From: Cycas panzhihuaensis
Taxonomy: Eukaryota; Cycadophyta
Length of the DNA stretch: 64,000 bases
Assembly (NCBI GenBank): GCA_023213395.1
Contig: CM041465.1
Coordinates: forward strand, 197,849,741-197,913,740
Direction of reading: 5' to 3'
In this document: in pieces, positions 12,193 through 23,063 of the stretch
Layout: each line of letters opens with the position of its first letter
Numbering within the stretch: the stretch's first letter is position 1
Notes under the pieces: model-generated
Databases searched by the model: none
Told to the model about the DNA's origin: nothing
The model's input: only the letters and a program-made list of their open reading frames with translations
Position numbers and translations under genes: made by a program

Positions 12193-12350
12193 AGCAAGAC
12201 ACATGCCCACATAATGATGACGACCCCGAGGAGGCCACATGATGAGGAGAGCGAGGCAGGAGGCTCACAGAGACTGATGAGGAGTCTTAGAGGGATGTGG
12301 TCCCTAGTAGAGGGATCACATCGACTAGGAGATGATGCCCCAGAGGCGGG

Positions 12351-13090
12351 GCAGTAGTAGAGTGTGTAGATGAGTTTTGTGTTGGATAGGGGAAAGCACG
12401 AGCCTCCAGGGAGTCACCATATGTAGTCACATGATTGTACCCTCCCTGCAAGGACACCGACTTCCCATAGATGATGTACCATACCATTTATATGATATGA
12501 CACATGATTTTTGATATATATAGACAGGGTGATTGATATCCCATTTGGTGTATGATGTGTATATCATGACATGTGATGGATGATGTATATTTATGTTTCT
12601 GTGTTTATGTATGTATGAGGGTGCACAGATGCATGAGGATATGTATGATTATACTTTGAGCTGATTATTATATGAGCTTTGTGTTGTGACATTTGTTTAA
12701 GTTATGCGCATTTCCTTTTATGTGGGACCATATACCTAATAGAAGCACATATGATCACCATGAGTAGAGGCGATAGACATATGTGGGGCTAGGAAACAAG
12801 GCAACATGCATGTCCACATGGGAGCATAGCGGGATATACAAAGGAAATGCCAAATAGGATGGGAGTGACGATACTCCCAAAATGTCGTCCCAATTGGGGG
12901 ATGCCCAAATAGGAGGATAAGGTTCCCAAGAGGAAGGGAATGAGGGTTCTGTGGGAGGAACCAAAAGGAGACGAGAAGGCCACCCTAAGCCGTCATTCCA
13001 CCCGTGGCTACGCGGAATAGGAACAAGCTTAAGATGGTAGTTTAGGCTCATTTCGGAGCATGAATAAGGAGATGATGAAGTCATGAGTAG
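12351..13090. other. Between antisense ORF and protease of A: no recognised domain
   Basis: 12351-12740 is TG/TA-rich, probably the 3' untranslated part of the antisense transcript. On the - strand, 13084-12755 is a 109-codon open frame rich in Pro, Ser and Trp. It directly follows the protease and may be the start of a lost pol or a linker, but I cannot match it to RT. Confidence 0.35.
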
Positions 13091-13640
13091 AATTTTTTGA
13101 GGAATTTCCCATTAACGACTTTCTCAAACTCAGGGCCCTCTAGGACTATAATGTCAATGAGGACAGTCTTACCCTCGAGAGTGAGCGGGATTGAAATAGA
13201 TCCTAATGGAGTCTTTTCACTACCGTTGTAGCCTTGACATCACCATGGAACAGGTTCTAAGGCAAAAATTCTAAGCTCTTGCATAACACGCAATGGCATG
13301 GCATTAACGGAAGAACTGTTATCAATGACGGTCCTTCGCAAGGTACAGTCTAGTGTATCAATAATGATGGTGAAAGGGAAGTTTCATTGGTGTTCTCTTT
13401 CACAAGCGGGGGGAAGGTCTTTAGGGTTAAAAGAAATAACGGGCTCTTAGCTTTGGGTAACGCCCAAACCATGGATGGACATGTCACCCAACCCTAAAGC
13501 TTCTAAGAGAAGAGTTCATTGTTTGGGATAACTTCTTAAGACATCCATGATGGACATCCCGGTGGCCACAGTATAAAGCTCGTCAATGACGGAAAAGGCC
13601 TTCCCCTTTACTGTGAATTAAGGAAGGGCTCTTCTGAAAT
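13090..13640 (-). pseudogene. Retropepsin-like protease of element A
   Basis: Read on the - strand after gag. The core is VIDNSSSVNAMALRVMQEL; the DNSS at about 13323-13312 corresponds to the usual D-[ST]-G-[SAT] active site of plant Tat proteases (often DNGSS). It is preceded by FTVKGKAFSVIDELY and followed in other frames by IIVLEGPEFEKVVNGKF. There are several stops. An aspartic protease would mature the Gag-Pol polyprotein; here the Gly after D-N is Ser, so activity is doubtful. Confidence 0.65.
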
Positions 13641-16103
13641 CGTAGTGACCTAGATGAACGAGAATAGTCCTGGGAAGTAACAAAACTTCTGGAAGGGAGG
13701 TTTTCGGAAGAGGATCAGAGTGTGGAGTAGAAGAAGAGGTGTTGACTACCTCTTTAATGGCTTGAGACTGAGTTAAGGCATATAAGGGGGTGGCCTCAAG
13801 CATTTGAATCACCTTCTTCCCCTTATTCTGGGACTGTGAAGGTGAGGGAATACGACGGTTGGGGGAATGCGAGGAAGAAGATGAATCCTGGGTGCCCTTC
13901 CCTTTATCATGTGAAGGATGGGAATTCAGAGATCTTCCCTGGTTTCAGTTATTTTTGGGTTGAGCATTACGATCACACTCACCATGCTTAGGGAATGGAT
14001 CCTTATGGATCAGTTAGTCAAGGTTGGGCCTTGAGGCCCATTTAGGAGATGAGTCACATTGTGGGGCATCCCTAGAATGTTGAGCCCTACAACGTGAGTT
14101 ATCATAGAAACACTCCCCATGAACGGAATACCATTTCTTCTCAAGTAAGGAATCTGGCTTCCTTGCTTGAGAGGATTGGGTATTACCACCTTTCGGAAGA
14201 GCAGCTTGAGTAGCTTATTAGATTTGTTTATTAGAAATGGATGATGAAGGAGCTTATAATCTAAGTTCCTTCATCGTACGTTTGAATGAATGTATAGCAG
14301 AAGTGAGCGGATCTAGAGTCTTCTCAGTCAGATGAGAAGAGGACCTAGTGGATTGTTGTTGTTTGGTTTCTTTAGTTTGGGGTGGTGCCTCATGACATTG
14401 TGAGGGCTTAAGAGGCTTTTTTAGTCCATCTTGGATCTCAATAGCCTTAAGCACTAAGCACTTTACGATAGTGGAATCACATGTGGTTGCCCTCATCTTA
14501 AGGACTTCCACATGGACTTCGGGGTGAAGTGCATTAACGAAGAGATCCCTCTTCAATTCCTCAGGCAAAGTAGCCTTAGTGGAATGGAGGAGGTCATGGA
14601 ACCACTGCACAAAGTCACGATTCATTTCATTGTACCATTGTTTAAGCGAAAGAAGGGATTTCATTCCACTTTCGAATGGATGAGCCACATCAAAATAGTT
14701 GATGAACTCATCCACAAGTTGCTGGAACGAGAAAATGGAATGGGCGGGCAGGCGATAAAACCACTTAAGGGCATCACCTTACAAAGAACATGGAAATAAT
14801 TTCATTAGTATGTGATCATAGGCCCAGTAATCAATGCACGCCATAGAGAAACTACGAACGTGCTCTGTTGGATCCTGTGATGAAGTTCCATTGAACTTAG
14901 GAACTTTGGGGGATGAGGCGGTAAATTGGTTCTTAACGTCTCAACAGATAATGGTGTCGATCTATAATCCATGAAGGGACATGCCCTCGCCTAGACCATA
15001 TGATCAATAAATGATGTAGGAGGTAATGGACAAGGAACGGATGGGGGTGGTAGACCCATCCCTCCTTGGGAGAGTGCTGCTTACTGGAAAGGGACTTGAG
15101 GGTAAGTGCCTTGAAAGGAAGTTGGGTTCCCTTGCAAAGGCGTAGTATAAGGAGCAACACAGATGATGGAAAGGAAGGGTGAGGAATCAAGTTTTGTCCA
15201 TATGGGCCGCCTGTGGGTGGCGTAACCCCATATGGATGTAACGGGTCTACCCCATAAGCTAGAATATGGTTCCCTACTGCACTGCCCTGTGGAGAAGTAT
15301 AGCCTAGGGGTATGTAAAGAGAAGGACCATTAGGTTGGTTTTGAGTATACGTGGGATCGGGTCCCACATAACTAGTGGTAGGGATGTTAGTAGGACCTCT
15401 AGGCCTACTAGGAAATGCATGCACCACGTTAGGAAGTGGCATGTTGGCTTGACTAGGAAAAGGTATGATAACCCCAAGTTGGGAAAAATACAGACCATGA
15501 GGGCCCTGAAGAGCTAGGACCATGATGAGGAATAGAATGTGCGATAGACATCCCTAAGGTAGACATAGGGGTAGAGCGGGATGAATGTATAGGCACAAAA
15601 GGATTACTTATTGTGGGAGGTGTAGATGCAAATGAAGATGGTGGGATAGGTGTAGACGAGGAAGATGCCTCACCACGTAAGACATCTTCAAACCATCTAG
15701 GATATGATTGAAGATGAGCAGCACGAAAGCACTCGCTAAGGGATTCAACCACGTCTGTAGGAAGGGTATCTACATGATCATAGGAGGTAGACAAAACCTC
15801 AAATGAAGCATACCCCTCAGGGTGCTCCTCATAAGAATCACCAACTGGGTGGTGAATCTCAAGAGGAGATGGACTCTATACTCCATGAGTAGAGGGATGG
15901 GCATCAAGTGGGTGATCTTGATCACCTGGATAGTAAATAGGATCGTCACCCTCTTGGGTGGATCCTGGAATGGATGTGGGAAACTCATGAGCTCCTGAAG
16001 CAAAGGCATGATAAGCCCAATCTGAAGGATATTCTTGCATTGTCAAATCAGAATCTGATGATGAAAGGAGACGATATGTAGGGTCTTCTAATAATGGGGG
16101 CAA
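13641..16103 (-). pseudogene. gag: Gag of element A with long Pro/Ser-rich N-terminal extension
   Basis: The - strand start at 16103 opens MPPLLEDPTYRLLSSSDSD, and the same start is found in A' at 61793. The first about 350 residues are acidic, then Pro/Ser/Thr/Gly-rich (15794-14933: STPIPPSSF, PFPSQANMPLP, PSRPRGPTN). The capsid-like core is at 14715-14254: DEFINYFDVAHPFESGMKS, FVQWFHDLLHSTKATLPEEL, then Lys/Gln-rich sequence. A Cys/His-poor knuckle region follows near 14150 (EKKWYSVHGECFYDNSRCRA). Gag packages the element's RNA into cytoplasmic particles. The copy is split over at least four ORFs by stops and shifts. The extension looks longer than in most gypsy Gags. Confidence 0.8.
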
Positions 16104-16280
16104 ACCACGTAGGCGACGTGAGAAGCGTCACATACAAAATTTGCCAACATGTTAGAAGAGGAAGAAGAGACATAAAGGATGTGCTGGGGGCTACCCAATG
16201 AAAAAGATAAGTGGGGGGGGCGACTACTAAAAGGTAGTAGTACCAACAAGAAGGGATAGGAACTAGCTCCCTTACTGGCA

Positions 16281-16300
16281 GGTCCCCAGTATAGTCACCA
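16281..16300 (-). other. Primer-binding site of element A (Tat-like)
   Basis: The - strand reads TGGTGACTATACTGGGGACC one base inside the 5' LTR. The same motif follows the LTRs of A' (61594), E (20249) and B (43444, - strand). It resembles the TGGCGACTC...CTGGGGA type used by plant Tat elements, with C-to-T changes. I cannot assign the tRNA with certainty. Confidence 0.75.
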
Positions 16301-18370
16301 GTTGATGCGTATCTACAGGATAGTCATTATGCTCAATAGGAATGATGGTGGTCAATGGTGATGTTAAAGGTGTGGGCAAGAACCTACAAGTAAAGAGAGT
16401 ACCACGCAGGGTGCCCCGTGCACCTGAGCGTGAGTTTAGGACCTACGAATGGCACCCAACTACCTTAAAGTAGCCCTCAATCCAGAAGAGAGAGTGCATA
16501 CAAGGGGTAGCCTGAATGGTCTCAAGAGGAAGGTCCTCCCACCCTTGGATGGCCAGAAGGGAAGAGGAGGAATCCTCAAGAGGTTTCACCATGATGGAGG
16601 GAAATAGATATGAATGGGGTAAGTGAAAGCCTATGATGTAAGTGGGTCTCCCTTAGCTATTTGGTTAAGACAAATAGAATCAAGAGAGAGAGAGAGAGAG
16701 GCATTTAAGCCAAGTCTTCCTTTAACAACTAAGGGGCAAAAGGAAAAAAGAGAAAGTATTATGTGTGCAAGTAAATGATACTAAGTGGAATACACTTAAG
16801 GATATGCTTAGGCTGATAGGAAGAGGAAGGGGAAAAGGGGGGTTCTTATAATGTCCTTTTCCTATATGAGATAAGAATATGACATATAAGTGTAAACAAT
16901 CAATACTATTTACCCTTTTTCTTTCATGTGATCTACTTAGCTAGGGCATAGATTTAAATAAAAGCAAAATGAGGAAATGGAGGGATAAACAGATAGATGT
17001 ATGTACCGAGAGGTGTAGCGGTCGACGAGAGAACTCACCCACACACAACGCATGCCCTCACACCAACCGGTGGATGTGTGACTAAGATCAATGCAAAGGA
17101 CAGGGGCTTCCTTACCTTCCCCTTGTGAAAAGAAAGCTGAATAAAAGGAAGCAAATGGAATGAAAGAAAGGAAAAGAGGATAAAATATACCCGAATTTGG
17201 AGGCCTTTTCCTTTCCCTCAAAACTGCTCCAACCTACACATACAAAGATTTATCCCTTCCAAGAAGGGGCTGCAAAAGAGCTATATATATATATGTAAGT
17301 ATATGCGATGTATATGCCAAAATGTTATATCAAGTTAGGAAAAACAACTGCTGCAAATAACTCTAATCTTCCCTCAAGCAAACATAAACATCAAGCAAGA
17401 AGGAGTGAAGGGAAGCCTCAGGATGGCCGAACCCTCCACTAGGTTCTCCACACAGCCCTTTAGCACAGTAAAGCAAGGGCAAATAGTGACTTATGATAGC
17501 CAAGAAACATGAGGGCAAGAGTAGCTAAGTGTTGAAGTGGTAGAAAGATGATGGAGTTGCTACAGGTAGTAATCTGGCATACAAACCCCTACCAATGTCT
17601 TTAAGGGATACCCAACAACATTAGGGACATCACGAGAGTCCAAATAAGAGGTGTGCGGGCTTAGAATCAGTGCAACAAGGGCTGCACATGTTGATAATCC
17701 AGCGCAGGCCTAAGGCTCACCTTCCCCTAATCAAGCCAAGAGAAGCATGGGAGCGGGAGAAGAAAGGTGGGAAGGGGATTACCTTTTGGGAGTAGGCCTA
17801 AGTGGGATTTCCCTACCTTACTCCCTTCACCCAACCTTAATGGATCTTCTCATATTACTTCCTTAAGGAAAACTAGCAGAGGAAAGGTGAAAACTTAGAA
17901 TAAAAGGTTAAACTCAATGGAAGCAAGGTTTGCTACAACTAAACATGAAGGAAGCAAGTAAACAAACTAGGAAATGAGTCTAACATAGAGATAACATGCC
18001 ATAAATCCTGATAAAAGGGTCTAGAGGACCTGCTGGGCTAAATATAGGGTAGGTTTGCCCCTGCAACTAGCAGAGAGGAGAGTTCCTACAGGGTTTTACA
18101 GGAGATATCCCAAGAGGGGGCTGAAAGAGACACTTACTGGGATGAGTTGGAGGAGAACCACACCCAAACTTGCTCGATAATGCCTAGAGAGAAGCGTTTT
18201 ACCATGGAGAGGTACCATTGCAAGCGGGTCCTAGCTGGAGCTAAAAAAAAATGCAAGTCTGCAGATAAATCTGTGGAAGGAAGAGAGAAAGAGCAGAAGT
18301 TGTAGCAAGAAGTAGTTGAGTTGAAGAGCAAAAAAAGATCTAAGAGAGGTAAAATGATGATGGTCTTTGG

Positions 18371-18378
18371 ATTTATAC
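18371..18378 (-). promoter_or_regulatory. LTR TATA box (5' LTR of A): promoter of the element
   Basis: GTATAAAT on the - strand, about 690 bases from the LTR's TG end, with the palindromic module upstream. Transcription would run leftwards through gag. Confidence 0.6.
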
Positions 18379-18502
18379 CCATCCCAGCCCTAAACAAGTG
18401 AATAGGGTGTGAATAGGGTTGAGCTAGACATGAGGACATATGGCGATTCCATAGGAAATATGAGAATTTCCACGATAGTTTTTTAAAAACAGCTTACAAC
18501 CA

Positions 18503-18570
18503 TCGCACCACGGTAAACTTCGCGGTACCGCGGTAAACTTTGCGATATCGCTAAGTTTACAATGGTGCGG
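18503..18570. promoter_or_regulatory. Best-preserved copy of the LTR palindromic module
   Basis: Outer arms CGCACCACGGTAAACTTCGC and GCTAAGTTTACAATGGTGCG are near-complementary. Inside lie a perfect 12-bp palindrome CGCGGTACCGCG and a perfect 10-bp palindrome GCGATATCGC. The module could form a cruciform or RNA hairpin, or hold paired protein-binding sites; it lies just upstream of the TATA box. Confidence 0.6.
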
Positions 18571-19068
18571 GACCAAAAAGCCAAAATGGTAGTAATCTGG
18601 GTTCCAGGAGCCGTAGAGGGTGATATGGCAGGCCTGGGAGGGGCTGGTCCCCCTATCCAGGTGGCTAGGATAGTGTAGAAGGCATGTGAACAAGGTCAAA
18701 AGAGGCATCAAAGGCTAAAGGTCCCAGAAATGTCATGGTAAGAGCTCAAAATCAGGGCATGAATGGGTCATACAGATCAAATGAGGCTTGAAGTGATGTG
18801 GAGGTAGTGCAGAGGGTCGTAAAGTGCCATGGGGATGTCTACCTTGTGGAAAGGTTAGTCCCACTGGGTCATCATAGGCTCACAATACGACAAGTAGCAT
18901 GACCAGGCAACAAATGCAAAGTGATCATACAAATGAAGCAAGTAGTCATGCAATGAGGCGATACTTCTGTGGACCTTTCCAAAGAAACAATAAAAGTGAA
19001 AAGGAAGAAGCATACCTGAGCTTACCTGAGTTAACTTGTCTGTATCCATTCCCGGTAGCCGTGAAACA

Positions 19069-19073
19069 ATGGG
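19069..19073. repeat. Target-site duplication ATGGG, right copy (element A)
   Basis: Directly follows the LTR end GAAACA and matches 5622-5626 exactly. Confidence 0.88.
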
Positions 19074-20247
19074 TAGTTTTATTTGTAAAGAAAAGTAACA
19101 TCAAATTAATAAAAAATCAATTAAAAGAATTTATATTACATTGAGTATTTATTTATGTTTGTGCATTTTATGAAGGCTAGAATGAAGTGGAGATTCATAT
19201 TTATTGTGAGTCCTCAAATTAAAGAGCATTTAAGCTATATATTTAGTTGTGTTGATTACTTCTCTTAATCTTATCTAGGCTAAGGTTATTCTTTAACCAA
19301 AAAGGAGAAGCCACTACCTTTTGACCTAGATTTTATCACTAAATAAAAAAGGTGATCTTATGCCTTTAAGTAGATTGAGTCTTCTAATATGTGTTCTAAA
19401 TAGGCCATTGGGGGATGTCTATATCTACCATGTGCTTAGGCATTGGGTGTTGATAGCCAAGTGGATGTCATTTATTATATTTAGAGTGGTGACCTCTTCT
19501 TTGCTCCTCTTAGAGCTAGAGGTCTATTAAAGTCAAATGTAGGCATTATTAGGCTACCTTGTATATGTTGTAAGATAAGTCATTAGTATTGACAAGTTTC
19601 CATTATCTTATCCATGATTAGATATATCTTATGGTCTTAACTTCCATAAGCCTCATACTCTAGTTAGTTCTTTCCTTTATTTTCAGATTAAATCCATTGT
19701 ATTAGGGTCATTTAGGAGTCAAGTTAAGATAGGTTAGTCCAACTTAGAGGGATTAGCAGTGTTAGGTTACATATATAGAAATGGATATATTTGGGATACA
19801 TATACCTTGTAAACACCCTCACACCTTGAGGGTATTTTTATTGAGTGTTGCTTGGTCCTTCTAAGGGTATTTACTAATAAATAGATTGGTTTCATCTCTA
19901 TGCTTTTTGTTAGCTATCAACTCACTCTATAATCTATTTTTATACCTGTTTACTTTCTCATTTATTTACTTACATTGCTTGCCTTATTAGATAGTGATTT
20001 ATTATTTTCCTTTAAAGTCATTTATTATTTCCCTCTTTTTTTATTTTGGTATACCACACACACCTATATGTTGCCCATTAACTTAAAACCTAGTTATATT
20101 TTGTCCCTACACTCATACCCATGAGATGCATGGGTGCCCTATAAGAGGCATAAGCTCATCCCCTTCTTAATAAGGATCATCCTTGCCCTTTAAGTCTACC
20201 TATTAGGTTCTCATTATTCATCCTCCCCTCTCATAACTAACATTTCA
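19074..20247 (+). repeat. Downstream part of the 5' LTR of element E
   Basis: The stretch ends in CA at 20246-20247, followed after one spacer base by a Tat-like primer-binding site, exactly as in A'. Its last 200 bases resemble the reverse complement of the LTR at 37630-37800 (the words CATGAGATGCATGGGTGCCC against CATGAGATACATGAGCACCC), so E and B are related families. The LTR's upstream part should lie left of element A. No ORF of note. Confidence 0.6.
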
Positions 20248-20248
20248 C

Positions 20249-20269
20249 TAGCAACCATACTAGGGACTT
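20249..20269 (+). other. Primer-binding site of element E
   Basis: TAGCAACCATACTAGGGACT compares with TGGTGACCATACTAGGGACT in A'. It sits one base after an LTR end (CA) and gives element E its + orientation. Confidence 0.7.
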
Positions 20270-22489
20270 ACTAGTTGGGTTTAGCATATCAATATTAATC
20301 CTCTTTCTATATTTTGTTTAAGCCCTTTGATTTAGGGTGATACTCTTATAGTAAGTAGTTCATTTGTGTGAGCACTCCTCACTTCTTTTCCACTACTTTA
20401 AAGTCTTAGTGAATCGATCCTTAATTTAACCTTCACTTTCTAAGTACACCTCTTATATGAAATGAGTTTCTCATTACCTTAGAAGTTTTCCTCCATTAGA
20501 TCTAAATTCTCTAATCTGATCTATCCCATTGCCTACCAAATGATCATCAATGGCAAGTTAACTTCTACTTGAGTTATCTATGAATCCCTTTTAAGTTTAA
20601 CCTCCTTATCAACTAGAAGATTTATACCAAACTCAAGACCCTTACCAAACCTATGTCTTAGATTGGACTTAAGTAACTAACCCTTTTGGTCCATAAATTC
20701 CCTTCCAAGATTGAGTAGGCTCAACTTATCAATCATACAAACTAAACATAATGTATTAAAACCCTATTGGATCTCCTACCCATGTTATCATGGTTGCCTA
20801 GCCCCATGACCCTTTACTCAATCCTTAATCTTTAACTTAGGCCTTTACATTTGACCAATCCCAAGTAGGAGAAGTAATCTCTAATTTATCCCAAATCCCT
20901 AAGATCCTATGGGATACTATGGAATCTTGGAGGGCCCAATTTAAATAATCTATTTTGGAAACAACTTCTTCTTAGGCTTATTACCTATTTAGAATAGGTC
21001 TTAGTGAAATCCCACTTATTTTCTAATCTTAGTATTAAGTAACCTCTTGATAATAAGATAATTTATAAACCATTACTTTATCTTTAATGTTACCTATATA
21101 AGCTCTAATGATAGTAACCCTATCCATGGTCCCTACTTTAACGGCATGTCTTCCACCAACCCAAATACCTCCTCACTCCATTCCATGTGTCTCTTTGACA
21201 AATGGGCTTATCCATTTAATAACTAATGGCTATGTGGTCTAACTCTTTCATTCCTCTAGTTCAACCTCATTATATAGCTTGACCTTTAATTCAACCAATA
21301 GGACCTTGGGGGATGCCTTATCCTTCTCTATGCCTTATTCAACCTATCTAACCCACTCCCCAACCTATGTGATATGCCTTTGTCCCACTTAGGTATGTCA
21401 CTCAGTACTGGGGGCAAGGTGTGCCTCACCTCCAACTTGCCTTTAGTGTCAATCCTCTCAATCTATATGAGGTTTCTCCTTATATTAGGGGCTTATATTG
21501 TTAAAACCCCATTTCACATCCCCTCTTTTATTGTGTTCCACCTTACTAAGTTCTACTTAAGTCTATGCTAGCCCCATCCTATATAATGATTCCTCAAGGA
21601 GTTGTTCCATAAGATGGCATTTTAGTTTAACCCTAACAACCCTATCCTTATGGTGTATAAACCTATGGAGGACCCCTGCCACATATATTAACTTGTATTC
21701 CTAAATAATAACTTCTTATCAAGATGTGGGTATCCCCCTACTTGTACCATCCTATGAAACTTAATAATGGTTCTAAACCCCTTATGGTGAGACCCAAACA
21801 TAACGCTTATATGAACCTCAACCTACTTTTCCACCTATTGATCCTTTAGCTCAACTTGGGATATGCCTCTTTGTTAATTATTATATTAGTTCTCTTTCCT
21901 TATATGCACTACGAATAAACTTATTGCCCACCTCCTAGAAGTACCCAAATTTGAGGGAACTTCATCCCAATATTCAAGGGACCATGTTAAGGAATATACC
22001 ATATCATGTATAGACTATTAGATATGTGATCATATATTGATGAACTTGTTCCCTTAATCTCTCTAGGATGATGCTTTTAAATGGTCTTATTATCTTCCCT
22101 CTCATTCTATCTTTTGATATTAATAATTGGGGGATATATTTATTAAATACTTTAATATATTGTAAACTTTTAAGAGTGTGGATAAAGCCCTACTCTCCTT
22201 TAAACAAGGCTAGGATGAATTCAACACAGGCTTTGTCCATCATTTCCATGATTTGTTACATTCATCTAAAGCCACTCTACCTAAAGACTTAAAGAGAGAG
22301 AAGATAGTTAAGTATGACCCATGACTTGAGTTCTTTTTCTAAGATCCAAGCCCCTAATTAGATCTAGATCTCATATATTTAGGACCCAACATAGTCTGTT
22401 TCATCCTAATTGATGTGGGTAGCTATGGATACTTAGTTGTTCTTAATAACTCTAAATTAGATATCAAAGAAGAAGAGGCCCTTATATAT
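20270..22489 (+). pseudogene. gag: Element E leader and gag (first fragment)
   Basis: Heavily decayed Tat-type gag. The Pro-rich N-terminal part is only hinted at (21374-21571). The capsid-like core is clear at 21930-22320 across frames: EVPKFEGTSSQYSRDHVKEY, CIDYQICDHILMNLFP, then a segment alignable to A's INYFDV block, LLSFKQG, HDLLHSSKATLPKDLKREK. The same blocks occur in the gags of A and A'. The copy is cut at 22490 by the TR-GAG element and resumes at 25788. Confidence 0.7.
22485..22489. repeat. Target-site duplication (TATAT), left copy of the TR-GAG element
   Basis: TATAT before the left LTR against TATAC (25788-25792) after the right LTR; 4 of 5 match, differing by one T/C transition. 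Confidence 0.6.
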
Positions 22490-22719
22490 TGTTGGAAAAT
22501 AGAATATGTAGAAGATATTCACAAATAGAACAAACAGAACAAAGCACCTCCATAGGATCAAATGATGCCCTTAAGGTACCTCAAATTGTATTAATAAAAC
22601 ATCCTTACAACATCATACAATATGATAGAGAATATTATGTATTTATAATACAAGTCATGATGGTGAGAGTGGGACCCACTTACATGTGGGATAAATAAAT
22701 GTGCATTAATATTCCAACA
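22490..22719 (-). repeat. 3' LTR of the TR-GAG element
   Basis: 230 bp, perfect TG...CA ends with a short terminal inverted repeat (TGTTGGA / TCCAACA). Same length as its partner at 25558-25787. Contains a TATTTATAATA TATA-like word. Confidence 0.9.
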
Positions 22720-22728
22720 CTCCCCCTT
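22720..22728 (-). other. Polypurine tract of the TR-GAG element
   Basis: The - strand reads AAGGGGGAG directly before the LTR start TGTTGGA. Confidence 0.8.
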
Positions 22729-23063
22729 AATGCACATTTGGGTCATTTGTATTTGCAATGCTTTATCCTTGGAAATGTCTTGAGAATGATGTCTTTAACT
22801 CGATCCTTATTTTCAATCTTGTAGTAATGTCTTTGATGTAGAATGATGTCTTCATCTTAATTTTTGTCTTTAATTATATACTGATTCCTTTGTAAGATGA
22901 TATTTTTAGCTTGATTTCCATCTTCAATCTTATAGTAATGATGTTGATGTAGTAGCTCTAGCAAGTGCAAATCCTAATTCTTCATTACAGCTGGTGTAGC
23001 TTGATTATGATGAATATCCTGTAAGTAACCATCTTCAAACACAACTTGCTTATAATCATTATA

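Larger units (their letters stand above)
5627..19068 (-). mobile_element. Element A: complete, probably non-autonomous Tat/Ogre-like Ty3/gypsy retrotransposon
   Basis: A 13.4 kb element read on the - strand, with two about 2.75 kb LTRs (TGTTTC...TCCA on the element strand; the right copy ends TCAA) and a perfect ATGGG duplication. Element order: 5' LTR (19068-16302), primer-binding site (16300-16281), gag (16.1-13.7 kb), protease (13.6-13.1 kb), a region holding an opposite-strand PMD ORF (9.75-12.4 kb), an archaeal-type RNase H (9213-8830), polypurine tract (8387-8376) and 3' LTR (8375-5627). Large LTRs, the Tat-type primer site, the extra RNase H and an antisense ORF are known features of plant Tat elements. 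I find no reverse transcriptase or integrase, so it probably moved with help from a relative. In one 121-base stretch (5638-5758 against 16313-16433) I counted 12 differences, 11 of them transitions. Confidence 0.88.
16302..19068 (-). repeat. Element A 5' LTR (right copy)
   Basis: Direct repeat of 5627-8375, starting TTGATGCGTATC (+ strand; the expected TGG start is mutated) and ending GTGAAACA. The primer-binding site lies immediately to its left, making it the 5' LTR on the - strand. It contains an (AG)n run near 16683-16700, TATA box 18371-18378 and palindromic module 18503-18570. Confidence 0.92.
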
